Assembly: GCA_947450115.1 (NCBI GenBank)
Contig: CANFUE010000009.1
Span: 1 to 64,000, forward strand
DNA length: 64,000 nt
Origin: Acidimicrobiaceae bacterium
GTDB taxonomy: Bacteria > Actinomycetota > Acidimicrobiia > Acidimicrobiales > Ilumatobacteraceae
Reading direction: 5' to 3'
A program made the translations under genes and the position numbers. Shown piece after piece: positions 24,701-31,807 of this stretch. The notes under the pieces were generated by a model. It saw nothing but the letters and a program-made list of their open reading frames with translations, searched no databases and was not told the origin of the DNA. The number at the start of each line of letters is the position of its first letter. The first letter of the stretch is position 1.

Positions 24701-25083
24701 TGGGAACAGGTGGCGGCGCCTTTAAGGCAACAACTACAGGTGGGGCAGCTTCAACTGGTGGGGGTGCTACTGGAACTACGCCGGGTGCAGGCGGAACTAC
24801 TCCTGTTGTAGTTGCACCAAAAGTAGTGTCGGTGAAGAAAGGCAAAACAGTTTCTGTAACGTCTGCCTTGAAGACACTTGGCACCACTGTTGTTTCAAAA
24901 TCAAAAATTGTTGTCACGCTGAGCGCGGCATCAAAGAAGATCTGCTCAGTTTCGAAAACAAATGTCGTGAAGGGTCTGAAGGCTGGTAAGTGTTCGTTGA
25001 CGGTGAAGGTAACTCCACCGGCAACGAAGAAAGTGCCGAAGCCAAAAACCACGACAAAGAAAATCTCAATCACTATTGCATAG
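21775..25083 (+). CDS. Large exported protein with Asp-box propeller and Ig-like tail
   Basis: 1102 residues from ATG 21775, with GGAGG seven bases upstream. Residues 1-32 are a signal peptide (IKAALGAITAVGLLGLFALPGEVHA). Residues 33-110 resemble a carboxypeptidase-regulatory/Ig-like module. Then come many blades with Asp-box-like turns (VWRTTDYAGTWAPV, LYYSKDYGNTWTAL, LLTTDSGASFSTIG), suggesting a sortilin/sialidase-like beta-propeller without visible sialidase catalytic residues. A Gly/Thr-rich linker is at about 990-1030. A Lys-rich domain with two Cys (KKICSVSKTNVVKGLKAGKCSLTVKV) ends the protein. Composition is rich in Ala/Thr/Gly/Ser, as in surface-layer proteins. Confidence 0.8.
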   Translation: MLAHRIKAALGAITAVGLLGLFALPGEVHAAAVVVTVSDASGTVPGAFVALVNGTTKEAIDAAITNASGVANLDSGSTALTATKLVVSKPGYSTTGVASVSATTAVTLTAVTTSGLRFANAYGAQVRNFAADGDTGVFYATTDNNPSVWRTTDYAGTWAPVPTLADSTTGLPQAQANVVTTSGYAGEVAVGLQNGLYYSKDYGNTWTALATTGGYGTILWGHSGTSSYLFAKNGATWQAAVMNVDTPALSNWTAPSGMDPNGKWAIANGISTSNKIFVGALPSDGTDLKLAVLAQGATTVAGITGTSGAVTGLSATATNPGDLLMLSTQGQDFVSAFVVYDREGTGNSTTGTLKVGYKATSGATLLTSTGLAGTSDQNSLSPWTASWSNIGQSGQSNCGENETTPVGSIANLAPSSGAMSSFKVMGTIRGCFFAFNTSGASANYANQSGAAVATDKVAVLPMAGANNNTGFAFDAGFNFSDNMVGISGDGQFGIRKSASMAAPSYRPSFGQAGARSANDFITAQAGPGKGADTGGIAVNGMVGAVVRDTVYSPNVTDGSTYVVSTSASGGSRTLLTTDSGASFSTIGAGGSDNVDWWNGASGKQWLAAGYALNSKQFFRTKNFSTATGTGKTQMGEELAATAAARESKTDTSLRFAFDDTAPIPTGSTCFGLQDFIYESGVNCSSGQSGNDVSMTAMVGVAGTDAMLVAVSKGQDNSGTGTLGVVGLTADATTSGATIAGVKYYGSEVAASGVSTGATGQFGASKSSTYTGIINAIAYCPTGSATQVADKAFIAVAGKGIYVLSGVSTSSRTHAATSTTTGTYKDLKADCDTGIIVGVTSDGPSLSLDGDKFIAVKTPAAIPANNATAVDVQADKTTGEVTIVEGTQNSSVIAISTTLTKLGTTGTAVAGGTAKTPTAQVTLDTTEAISINESSKGRDTGAVADVELPPAAGDKVGAASVRALGLRKFASSLPMSVGTGGGAFKATTTGGAASTGGGATGTTPGAGGTTPVVVAPKVVSVKKGKTVSVTSALKTLGTTVVSKSKIVVTLSAASKKICSVSKTNVVKGLKAGKCSLTVKVTPPATKKVPKPKTTTKKISITIA

Positions 25084-27352
25084 CTAGTGCCGCGCGTGCT
25101 TCGCCCTCAGGGTTGCGGTACGCGCGGCCAATGGCATCAATCACAATTCTGCGAAGGACACCTTCAGGTATTTCTGCTTTGCCCAGAAGTTCTGGCGTAA
25201 TTGGTGTCATGCGTTGGTAGCCCACAGTGAAGGGGTCAACGCCGTAGGTAACAGGCATGGTGAAGGGAATAGCGCGGCGCCCAACGGGAACGTCGCCGTA
25301 CCACAACTCCATGTCGCCTTTGAAACGTCCAGTGGCGGTGAACGTTGCACGTACATCAACTTCACCTACCGGAAGCTCAACGCTTGCTGAAACGATGGTG
25401 GTGAGAGCCCCAAGGAAGTTGTAGGCATAGTGCAGGCGTCGACCTTTGAGATACAACGCATAACCACCAGCATGGCCACCGTGACATACCAAGATGCCGT
25501 CGCAATTACCTTCAGCTGGAACATTGAGCGCCGCAGTAATTTGGAACGAACGATTCTTCAGGTTTGGCGCAGTGGATTCTGGCAATGGTGAAATGCCAGG
25601 AAGGTACACGTATCTATCGCGCAAGAAGCGTCGGTCGCCGTATCGCGCTGGTTGATTGTTGAGCGGTAGCACTTGGTTCGCTTCAGCTTCACTCCACCAC
25701 AACTGTTGCAGTTCCTTCAACTTGTCGGGAAACTGCAGAGCAACGTCGTTGCATTCAGAAAAGTCGTTAGCGATGTTGTACAACTCCCAAATGTCATCAT
25801 CAAATGATGGGTTCACGTTGCCGCTTTCGTAGTTCATCATCCCTGGTGGGTGAAAGACCACTGCTTTCCATCCATCGTGATACAACGCGCGTGAACCGAG
25901 CATTTCGTAGTACTGCGTGATGTGTTTGCTCGGCTCCGCTGCACTTTCCAACGTGTGGGCAAAACTCACTCCATTGAAGGGCGCTTGTTCAACACCATTG
26001 ATGTGCTGCGGTGCCTCGATGCCAATGACGTCGAGCAATGTGGGAAGCACATCAACAATGTGCAAATACTGGTGGCGGGTTTCGCCAACATTTTTCAAAC
26101 GACTTGGCCATTGCACAATGAGCGGGTCGCACACACCACCTTCATGTGTGTCGCGCTTGAAGCGCTTCAACGGCGTATTGCCGGCCCATGCCCAACCCCA
26201 TGGGTAGTGGTTGTTGGAATGCTCAGAACCAATGAGGTCAATGCGCTTTAAGTTTTCCGCCAAGCTCTCGGGAACAAAGTTGTAAAAGTACTTTTCGTTG
26301 AAACTGCCACCGGGCCCACCTTCGGCCGATGCACCGTTGTCGCTCATAATGAGTACAAGTGTGTTGTCGTATTCATCAATTGATTTGATGAAATCGAGGA
26401 GGCGCCCTACTTCAGAGTCGGTGTGGGTAAGAAAGCCAGCGAATGCTTCCATGAGGCGTGTATATAAACGTCGCTCGTCGTCGCTGAGCGAACTCCAAGC
26501 AGGAACCCATGTTGGGCGTTCCGACAAAATGGTGCCAGCGGGCAGTAAGCCCGACGCCATTTGACGAGCAAAAACTTCTTCACGCCATGTGTCCCATCCT
26601 TTGTTGAACTTGTCGCGGTATGCGTCAATAAATTTTTTCGGTGCCTGGTGCGGAGCATGACACGCACCAGGTGCGTAGTACACAAAGAAAGGCTTGGTGG
26701 GTGAAAAAGCGCGGAGGTCTTTGATGTAACCAATTGCTTTATCTGTGAGGTCTTCGGTGAGGTGGTAACCCTCTTCAGGAGTTTTCGGTGGGTCAACAAT
26801 ATGACTGTCATGAAAAAGGTCGGGGTGAAACTGATCGGTCTCACCGCTTAAGAAACCGTAGTAACGCTCGAAGCCTTTGTTGAGCGGCCAATGTGTGCGT
26901 GGCCCACCCAAGTTGTTTTCATGTGCGGGTGCGAGGTGCCATTTACCTAACCCGTAAGTTGCATAGCCATTGCGCACAAGAATTTCTGGAAGGAAACCAT
27001 TCTCAGCAGGAATGTTGGCGTCGTAACCAGGGAAGCCCGATGCAGTTTCCACCACGCGTGCCATACCGCTTGCATGATGATTGCGACCAGTCATTAAACA
27101 TGCACGAGTTGGTGAGCACAGTGCAGTGGTGTGGAAGTTTGCATAACGCACACCGTGAGCAGCGAGTGCATCGAATGTTGGTGTATTGATGTCTGAGCCG
27201 TAACAACCGAATTGTGCGTAACCCACATCGTCGAGCAACACCATCACAATGTTGGGGGCACCTTGTGGCGGCTGGGGAAGGTCGGGCCATGCTGCCTCGG
27301 AGTCTTCAAATGTGCGACCAATACGACCAGTGAAGTTCTTTTCGAGCCCCAT
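25073..27352 (-). CDS. Arylsulfatase
   Basis: 759 residues with the sulfatase fold. The metal-binding start is NIVMVLLDDVGYAQFGCYGS. The formylglycine motif CSPTRACLMTGR has C79 as the residue to be converted. GLGKWHLAP supplies Lys/His, and the late metal site is VLIMSDNGAS. The C-terminal 200 residues (from about 555) form an extra beta domain seen in large bacterial arylsulfatases. There is no signal peptide, so it is cytosolic or exported otherwise. AGGAGG lies five bases before ATG 27352. It would release sulfate from aromatic or carbohydrate sulfate esters. Its 3' end overlaps the propeller gene by 11 bp. Confidence 0.92.
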   Translation of the reverse strand: MGLEKNFTGRIGRTFEDSEAAWPDLPQPPQGAPNIVMVLLDDVGYAQFGCYGSDINTPTFDALAAHGVRYANFHTTALCSPTRACLMTGRNHHASGMARVVETASGFPGYDANIPAENGFLPEILVRNGYATYGLGKWHLAPAHENNLGGPRTHWPLNKGFERYYGFLSGETDQFHPDLFHDSHIVDPPKTPEEGYHLTEDLTDKAIGYIKDLRAFSPTKPFFVYYAPGACHAPHQAPKKFIDAYRDKFNKGWDTWREEVFARQMASGLLPAGTILSERPTWVPAWSSLSDDERRLYTRLMEAFAGFLTHTDSEVGRLLDFIKSIDEYDNTLVLIMSDNGASAEGGPGGSFNEKYFYNFVPESLAENLKRIDLIGSEHSNNHYPWGWAWAGNTPLKRFKRDTHEGGVCDPLIVQWPSRLKNVGETRHQYLHIVDVLPTLLDVIGIEAPQHINGVEQAPFNGVSFAHTLESAAEPSKHITQYYEMLGSRALYHDGWKAVVFHPPGMMNYESGNVNPSFDDDIWELYNIANDFSECNDVALQFPDKLKELQQLWWSEAEANQVLPLNNQPARYGDRRFLRDRYVYLPGISPLPESTAPNLKNRSFQITAALNVPAEGNCDGILVCHGGHAGGYALYLKGRRLHYAYNFLGALTTIVSASVELPVGEVDVRATFTATGRFKGDMELWYGDVPVGRRAIPFTMPVTYGVDPFTVGYQRMTPITPELLGKAEIPEGVLRRIVIDAIGRAYRNPEGEARAALAMQ

Positions 27353-27382
27353 GTAACCTCCTGCGCTGTTGAGATAGTTTCA

Positions 27383-27413
27383 CATATATTTGCACTACTA
27401 GTGCAAATATATG
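27383..27413. promoter_or_regulatory. Perfect 31-bp palindrome upstream of the arylsulfatase
   Basis: Two perfect 15-base arms, CATATATTTGCACTA and TAGTGCAAATATATG, meet at a single central C. The site is 30 bp upstream of the arylsulfatase start and 20 bp after the TrhA stop. The near-absence of a loop and of a T run makes an operator for a dimeric regulator more likely than a terminator. Confidence 0.75.
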
Positions 27414-27433
27414 GAGTTGCTCACAACGGGTGG

Positions 27434-28111
27434 TCAGTTGGCCTGAGCGACAATGAACCCAATGCCGATGAACTGGGTGATTCCCGCAAGGACGGTGAAT
27501 ACATGCCAGATCTCGTGATAGCCAAAAATGTGGGGCACCAAGCGCGGACGTTGGAGATAAAAGAGAATTGCTCCGATGGTGTACAACAGGCCACCAATTC
27601 CTAACAACACCATTGCTGTGGACCCTGTATTTTTGGCAGCCGTTGGGAAAATAAATACGCCGGCCCAGCCGAGAGCGATATACAACCCACCGGTAATGCG
27701 TCGAGCACCCCAACCAAACTTGAACACCATGCCGGTAATGGCAGCTACCCAAACAAAGCACAAGAAAGGAATGCCCCATGAATGCGGAAGCGCAAGAAGG
27801 CAGAGCGGGGTATAGGTGCCAGCAATGAGAATGAAGATCATGGAGTGGTCGAGCTTCTGCATGATTTTTTGCACATGCTGCGAGCGCGTAAAGAGATGGT
27901 AAGAAGCCGAAGTGGAGTACAGCGCAAACAGTGAAAACACATATATAGAGGTGGCTACTCGAGCAATGGCGCTTTGCGCGGCAAGGATGAGCAATGTGCC
28001 GGCTGGAATAGCTACCAAAGCGGCAATGCCGTGTACGCGGCCGCGCCACAAGGGGCGCCATTTCCCGTTGTAGTGCTGAAAAATAGGAGGGCTATTTTTC
28101 GAGATCGGCAT
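27434..28111 (-). CDS. trhA: Hemolysin III / PAQR-family membrane protein TrhA
   Basis: 225 residues with seven predicted helices. The PAQR metal-site motifs are present: TSASYHLF (His and Ser), LDHSMIFILIAGTYTPLCL (Asp-His) and GYHEIWHVFTVLAG (two His). Bacterial members are annotated hemolysin III, but they are probably zinc-dependent membrane hydrolases involved in lipid or membrane-energetics homeostasis. Length is normal. It lies upstream of the arylsulfatase on the same strand, with the palindrome between them. Confidence 0.88.
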   Translation of the reverse strand: MPISKNSPPIFQHYNGKWRPLWRGRVHGIAALVAIPAGTLLILAAQSAIARVATSIYVFSLFALYSTSASYHLFTRSQHVQKIMQKLDHSMIFILIAGTYTPLCLLALPHSWGIPFLCFVWVAAITGMVFKFGWGARRITGGLYIALGWAGVFIFPTAAKNTGSTAMVLLGIGGLLYTIGAILFYLQRPRLVPHIFGYHEIWHVFTVLAGITQFIGIGFIVAQAN

Positions 28112-28178
28112 ATTAATAGTGTGTCAGTTGAAAGTGCGTTTGTCTCGTTCGTAATGAAGAACTACGTAAGATTTAGGC

Positions 28179-28604
28179 ATGCCTGACATCCTGTCTTCAC
28201 TTCCCGTTGAGTATCTCTTCACCATTCACGCAACAGTTGCTGCTCCCGTACCTATTCCCGGTGGGCCGGCAGGTACGCGAGTTGTTGTGAATGTCACGGG
28301 CGGCACCTTTGCGGGCCCGAAAGCTTCTGGCACAGTGAGCATGGGTGGCGACTGGCTCACCATGCGAACAACAGGCACTGCGCATCTTGATGTGCGTGTG
28401 TTGTTGCTCACCGACGATGGTGTCGCCATTCATGTGACGTATCAAGGCATCATGGGACCAAGTGAAAATGGTGTGCGCATTATTACTGCACCACTTTTTC
28501 AAACTGGCGACGAGCGCTATGCCTGGCTCAACGATGTACAAGCTATTGCCATTGGCAAACCAGCAAAAGATGCTGTTGACTACGACGTATATCGCGTTTT
28601 ATAA
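28179..28604 (+). CDS. DUF3237 protein
   Basis: 141 residues matching the DUF3237/UPF0311 beta-barrel family: PVEYLFTIHATVAAPVPIPGGPAGTRVVVNVTGGTFAGPKASGTV, GDWLTMRTTGTAHLDVRVLLLTDDGVAIHVTYQGI and FQTGDERYAWLNDVQAIAIGK. Family function is unknown; it occurs beside aromatic-compound and secondary-metabolism genes. It is divergent from trhA, with 67 bp between, and overlaps the convergent SCO6745 gene by 6 bp. Confidence 0.88.
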   Translation: MPDILSSLPVEYLFTIHATVAAPVPIPGGPAGTRVVVNVTGGTFAGPKASGTVSMGGDWLTMRTTGTAHLDVRVLLLTDDGVAIHVTYQGIMGPSENGVRIITAPLFQTGDERYAWLNDVQAIAIGKPAKDAVDYDVYRVL

Positions 28605-29477
28605 ACGTCGTTCACGTGCGGCTGGCATCCAATTCGGCCCGGCCGTTTCATTGATGCGCTCAACAAAACGTGAGCCAATCGGTTCGATGAGCGAGAGAAA
28701 TTGACGAGTGTTGTCTTCACCAAATATTTTCCATTGCCTAATGCAGAGTTCGTTTGTTTGCTCTTCAATCTCTTGACGAAACAAAATTCCTTGTGCATTA
28801 ATTGCTCCATCGGTAACAAAACCACGCGCACTGAGATTTTCTAGCGCTACCGCGATGAGTGCATCGTTGGCGCCTCTGCTGCGCGGTATCCATTCTTTCG
28901 GATAGCCCATCCATGCATCATGCAAAAGACCGGCTTCTATCGCATCAATTTCATGCGTTATTAATTGCGCCCAGTGTGTATCGCCGCGCCATTCGCGCAG
29001 AGCATTCACTGCCAGCCACGCCGATATCACAGGGTCGGCGGGCCGCGCCCAGGCTTTATGGGCGGCAAATAACACGCGGCCTTCTTGCGGGAGTGCATCA
29101 ACAGTGCGCCAGAGGTCTGTTGCAAGATTCCCCAGGGGCGTGCATATTTCTGGTGCGAGTTCACGAAGGCCTTCGCGCACAGATTCGTTACGAGCGTCAG
29201 ATATTTGCTCCCAGGTGGCATGTGGGGAAGCGAGGTCGAGCGAGAAATGAATGAGGTGGTGTGAAATCGAATAAAAAGCGCTGTGTACAACATCTACGCC
29301 AGCGGCGGCGAGTGGTGCCGCGCGATTGGCGATGTAGTGCCCTAAGCCATCTTGAATTCCAAAATCAGCATGGCGTGCTTCAGCGCGTGGGTCCCAAAAA
29401 ATCCAACCAATGAGTTGATGCGATGCAAATGCGGCTCGCTGTGTGAGATCTAGCCAGAGGGCATTTTCGGAGCTCAT
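28599..29477 (-). CDS. SCO6745-family protein
   Basis: 292 residues from ATG 29477; a GTG at 29495 adds six residues. Features of the actinobacterial SCO6745 family are HHLIHFSLDLASPHATWEQI-like helices, LWRTVDALPQEGRVLFAAHKAWARP, LREWRGDTHWAQLITHEIDAIEAGLLHDAWMGYP, and the end RFVERINETAGPNWMPAARERRL. The repeated winged-helix-like architecture is all alpha-helical, with no cofactor motif seen. Function unknown. Confidence 0.85.
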   Translation of the reverse strand: MSSENALWLDLTQRAAFASHQLIGWIFWDPRAEARHADFGIQDGLGHYIANRAAPLAAAGVDVVHSAFYSISHHLIHFSLDLASPHATWEQISDARNESVREGLRELAPEICTPLGNLATDLWRTVDALPQEGRVLFAAHKAWARPADPVISAWLAVNALREWRGDTHWAQLITHEIDAIEAGLLHDAWMGYPKEWIPRSRGANDALIAVALENLSARGFVTDGAINAQGILFRQEIEEQTNELCIRQWKIFGEDNTRQFLSLIEPIGSRFVERINETAGPNWMPAARERRL

Positions 29478-29506
29478 TGTTTGACCGTAGTACACGAATC
29501 AAATCC

Positions 29507-29551
29507 GATAGGAAAAATAAAACGGGCCGCTAGAAGTACTAGCGGCCCGTT
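29507..29551 (-). terminator. Rho-independent terminator of the small membrane-protein gene
   Basis: AACGGGCCGCTAG (29521-29533) and CTAGCGGCCCGTT (29539-29551) form a perfect 13-bp, GC-rich stem with a 5-base loop. On the minus strand it is followed by TTTTATTTTT. It starts 24 bp after the stop at 29575 and is the strongest terminator in the window. Confidence 0.92.
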
Positions 29552-29574
29552 CTCTAAAATGTGCTGGAGAATAT

Positions 29575-29883
29575 TTAAGCGCGAAGGCCCTTATTCACCA
29601 TGTTGATAACAGCATCTTTCACGGGAATCATTCCGTAAACGATTGCTCCACCAGCTACAACATTCATCCAATCGTCTTTCAGCATCAGACCCCAGCCGGC
29701 GGCGGGAGTGATGTCGAGAAGCCAAATCATCAAGATGCTGATCCCGAGGCCCCAGTGGGCACCGACGAGTGGCAACTTGCGGATGGTGTCGGACAACTTG
29801 AGGACCCCGAGCACTGAATCGATGACGGCGGTGACCGCACCGAGCAGAACTGCAAGGAGGAGTAATTCTCCAAGTGTGTACAT
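29575..29883 (-). CDS. Small membrane protein of unknown function (102 aa)
   Basis: From ATG 29883 (MYTLGELLLLAVLLGAVTAVIDSVLGVLKL), with AAAAGGGG eight bases upstream. Three hydrophobic segments are visible: the N terminus, HWGLGISILMIWLLDI, and VVAGGAIVYGMIPVKDAVINM. Short charged loops (DTIRKLP, KDDW) connect them. I do not recognise the family; the size is holin-like, but there is no lysis context. A strong SD, a leader hairpin and a strong terminator suggest a well-expressed monocistronic gene. Confidence 0.75.
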   Translation of the reverse strand: MYTLGELLLLAVLLGAVTAVIDSVLGVLKLSDTIRKLPLVGAHWGLGISILMIWLLDITPAAGWGLMLKDDWMNVVAGGAIVYGMIPVKDAVINMVNKGLRA

Positions 29884-29898
29884 TTTTATAACCCCTTT

Positions 29899-29919
29899 TC
29901 TGCAGGTGTTCCCTGCAGA
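29899..29919 (-). promoter_or_regulatory. Leader hairpin directly upstream of the SD
   Basis: On the minus strand, TCTGCAGG - GAACA - CCTGCAGA is a perfect 8-bp stem that ends where the SD AAAAGGGG begins. It does not hide the SD but could stabilise the 5' end or affect ribosome access. A 12-bp palindrome, TTTCCTAGGAAA, lies further upstream at 29955-29966. Confidence 0.5.
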
Positions 29920-29996
29920 GGTGACAGTAGACACATTGGGGGAAAAGTGGGGGATTTCCTAGGAAACCCTTGTATTTACAGTGTTTTAGTGCAACC

Positions 29997-30821
29997 CTAA
30001 GACCCCAAAAGCGCGGCAATAGCGCGCTCAGGGCCAGAGTCGGCCGGAACCTCATAGCCCTCGAGTCGGCTGATGTAGGTGAGGGAAACTTCGCCAGCAC
30101 CCACCGCGCCGCCATCGGTGTGAATGGGCAAGATGAGTTCATCGCCCCATGCCATGCGCACGTAGTACGAATCGCTGTGGCCTTCTTTTTGCTCCATGGT
30201 TGCAGTGGCCATGGCGCGCGGGGGGTCGCTGCCCACCACGGTGCGTCGCCAGTTTTTGATTTCCGAGACCGGCAAGTTGGGAACATTGACGTTCACCACA
30301 ACAGGCTCAGATGGCGGGTGGGCAATGAGGCCTCCAACAACAACGTCTGCGACTGCTGCGGCTGATTCCCAGAGTTGACCTTTCACCATGTCGTCCCAGC
30401 CTTGGCCTTCCACGCCCATGCCGTTGACTGCTTGGCTAATGGCAACACCGCTGATGCCGCCATTGCGCGCAGTGAGAGCAGCGCCAATTGTGCCTGAGTG
30501 ATACACACTGCGGCCCACGTTTGCGCCAGGGTTAATGCCCGCGACAACGAGGTCGAAAGGCGCGCCGAACAAACCGAGTCGAGCAAACATCACACACAAA
30601 GCGGGTGGGCCACTCAGCGCCCACGACTCTTTCATTCCCTCAATGTGTGCTTTATGTACTTCAGGCTGCATCACATGCAATGCGCCAACAGCGGAACTAG
30701 CGCCTGAGTATTCGCGATCGGGTGCAACAACAACAACTTCACCGTGGCGGTTCATTGCACGGGCAAGTACGTGCAGCCCTACTGAATCAATACCGTCATC
30801 GTTAGTTACTAAAATGCGCAT
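29997..30821 (-). CDS. surE: 5'-nucleotidase SurE
   Basis: 274 residues from ATG 30821, which follows AAAGGG and starts the universal SurE N terminus MRILVTNDDGIDSVGLHVLA with the metal-binding DD pair. Later motifs are VVVVAPDREYSGASSA, VVAGINPGANVGRSVYHSGTIGAA (metal Asn and substrate Ser/Gly), and VVVNVNVPNLP. SurE removes the phosphate of nucleoside 5'- and 3'-monophosphates with Mn2+ or Mg2+ and is linked to stationary-phase survival. The frame stays open to 31112, but that extension overlaps the divergent TetR gene and is Cys/Phe-rich nonsense. Confidence 0.95.
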   Translation of the reverse strand: MRILVTNDDGIDSVGLHVLARAMNRHGEVVVVAPDREYSGASSAVGALHVMQPEVHKAHIEGMKESWALSGPPALCVMFARLGLFGAPFDLVVAGINPGANVGRSVYHSGTIGAALTARNGGISGVAISQAVNGMGVEGQGWDDMVKGQLWESAAAVADVVVGGLIAHPPSEPVVVNVNVPNLPVSEIKNWRRTVVGSDPPRAMATATMEQKEGHSDSYYVRMAWGDELILPIHTDGGAVGAGEVSLTYISRLEGYEVPADSGPERAIAALLGS

Positions 30822-30924
30822 GTCCCTTTTTAGCCTATGGACACTGGGTTTCACGCAACGAAAAGATGAACACTTGGGGCCTTTAACGATCAGGCAGGGG
30901 AGAAGCCCCGAGTAAGATGAACTC

Positions 30925-31608
30925 GTGGCGACAGCAAAAAAAGCGACAGCGAAAAAGGCATCTGCGAAAGTAGTTGCGCGCAAAAAGCCCGGACCACCTA
31001 AGCAGCCAGTGAACTTGGCGCCAGCAAAACAGCAGGCGCGACGCAAAGCAGCCTTGGGTCGCGTGAGCCAAGAGCAAGCAAAGGCGCTCATCTTGGAAAC
31101 CGCTATTGCCATGCTCCGCGAGCGACCAGTTTCAGAAGTTTCTAGTCGTGAAATTGCCCATGAATCGGGGCTGAACCATAGCTATATCGCCCGATACTTT
31201 GGAAGTAACCACGAGATGCTTTTTTGCGTCGTGGAAATGATGTCAGAGCACCTGAAGAAATATCGCGACAGCGGCGACGTTGCAGCGCTGGTGAAAGATC
31301 CCGATGCAAATTTGCGATTTAAGTTAATGGAATATTTGCTCGCCGAAGGATTTCCACCAGAACGATTTGCCGTGCTGGCTCTCGAGCAGCGAACAAATAC
31401 GGAAGCCTTTTTTGCTTCCTCTTTTCATTTAGATAAACGTGCTGCCCGTGTGTATCGCGCAAAAATTGGGATGTTATTTCTGCTTGCCGACGAAAGAATG
31501 TTGGCTGCTTCTGTCATCGATAAAAACACTCGTACTGACATCATCAATCTCTTTCTCCATGAACTAGGCGATGCCAAGAAAAATGCCGAGAAATTAGGTT
31601 GGCAGTAA
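30925..31608 (+). CDS. TetR-family regulator with a Lys/Ala-rich N-terminal tail
   Basis: 227 residues. The first 45 are a basic, repetitive tail (MATAKKATAKKASAKVVARK then GPPKQPVNLAPAKQQARRK), like histone H1 or HU-type tails and unusual for TetR. The HTH is at about 52-98: ILETAIAMLRERPVSEVSSREIAHESGLNHSYIARYFGSNHEML. The C-terminal domain resembles that of the TetR at 32525 (both have GLNH, and both end with KLGW/RLGW). The ligand is unknown. The stop is followed 2 bp later by a small zinc-ribbon gene. Confidence 0.85.
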   Translation: MATAKKATAKKASAKVVARKKPGPPKQPVNLAPAKQQARRKAALGRVSQEQAKALILETAIAMLRERPVSEVSSREIAHESGLNHSYIARYFGSNHEMLFCVVEMMSEHLKKYRDSGDVAALVKDPDANLRFKLMEYLLAEGFPPERFAVLALEQRTNTEAFFASSFHLDKRAARVYRAKIGMLFLLADERMLAASVIDKNTRTDIINLFLHELGDAKKNAEKLGWQ

Positions 31609-31610
31609 AA

Positions 31611-31775
31611 GTGTCCAAAGAAAGCATTGCCCAGTCTGAAACGGGAAGTTCACAAGTCGCAAGCTCTGTATGCATGTTGTGCGGTTCTCCGTACGGCAAA
31701 GAGTGGAGCACGCCAGATGGCAAAGCACTTTTATGTCCTACGTGTGCAACATTGAATGGCATCGGTTGCCCGTAA
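31611..31775 (+). CDS. Small protein with two CxxC motifs (54 aa)
   Basis: GTG 31611 to TAA 31773-31775. The Ser/Gln-rich start SKESIAQSETGSSQVASS leads into CMLCGSPYGKEWSTPDG, then LLCPTCATLNGIGC. Two CxxC pairs about 25 residues apart predict a zinc ribbon. A weak AGG precedes it, and the gene directly follows the TetR stop, so translation is probably coupled. It might be a nucleic-acid or protein-binding accessory; no family was recognised. Confidence 0.6.
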   Translation: MSKESIAQSETGSSQVASSVCMLCGSPYGKEWSTPDGKALLCPTCATLNGIGCP

Positions 31776-31807
31776 ATCATCGCTTGTCGGTGTTCTAATA
31801 TTGACGC

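Noticed and set aside
27383-27413. Calling the 31-bp palindrome a terminator of trhA
   Set aside because: It has a single-base centre and no following T tract; an operator is a better fit.
30822-31112. Extended N terminus of SurE
   Set aside because: MRILVTNDDG at 30821 is the universal SurE start with a good SD; the extension overlaps the TetR coding sequence and is unlike protein.
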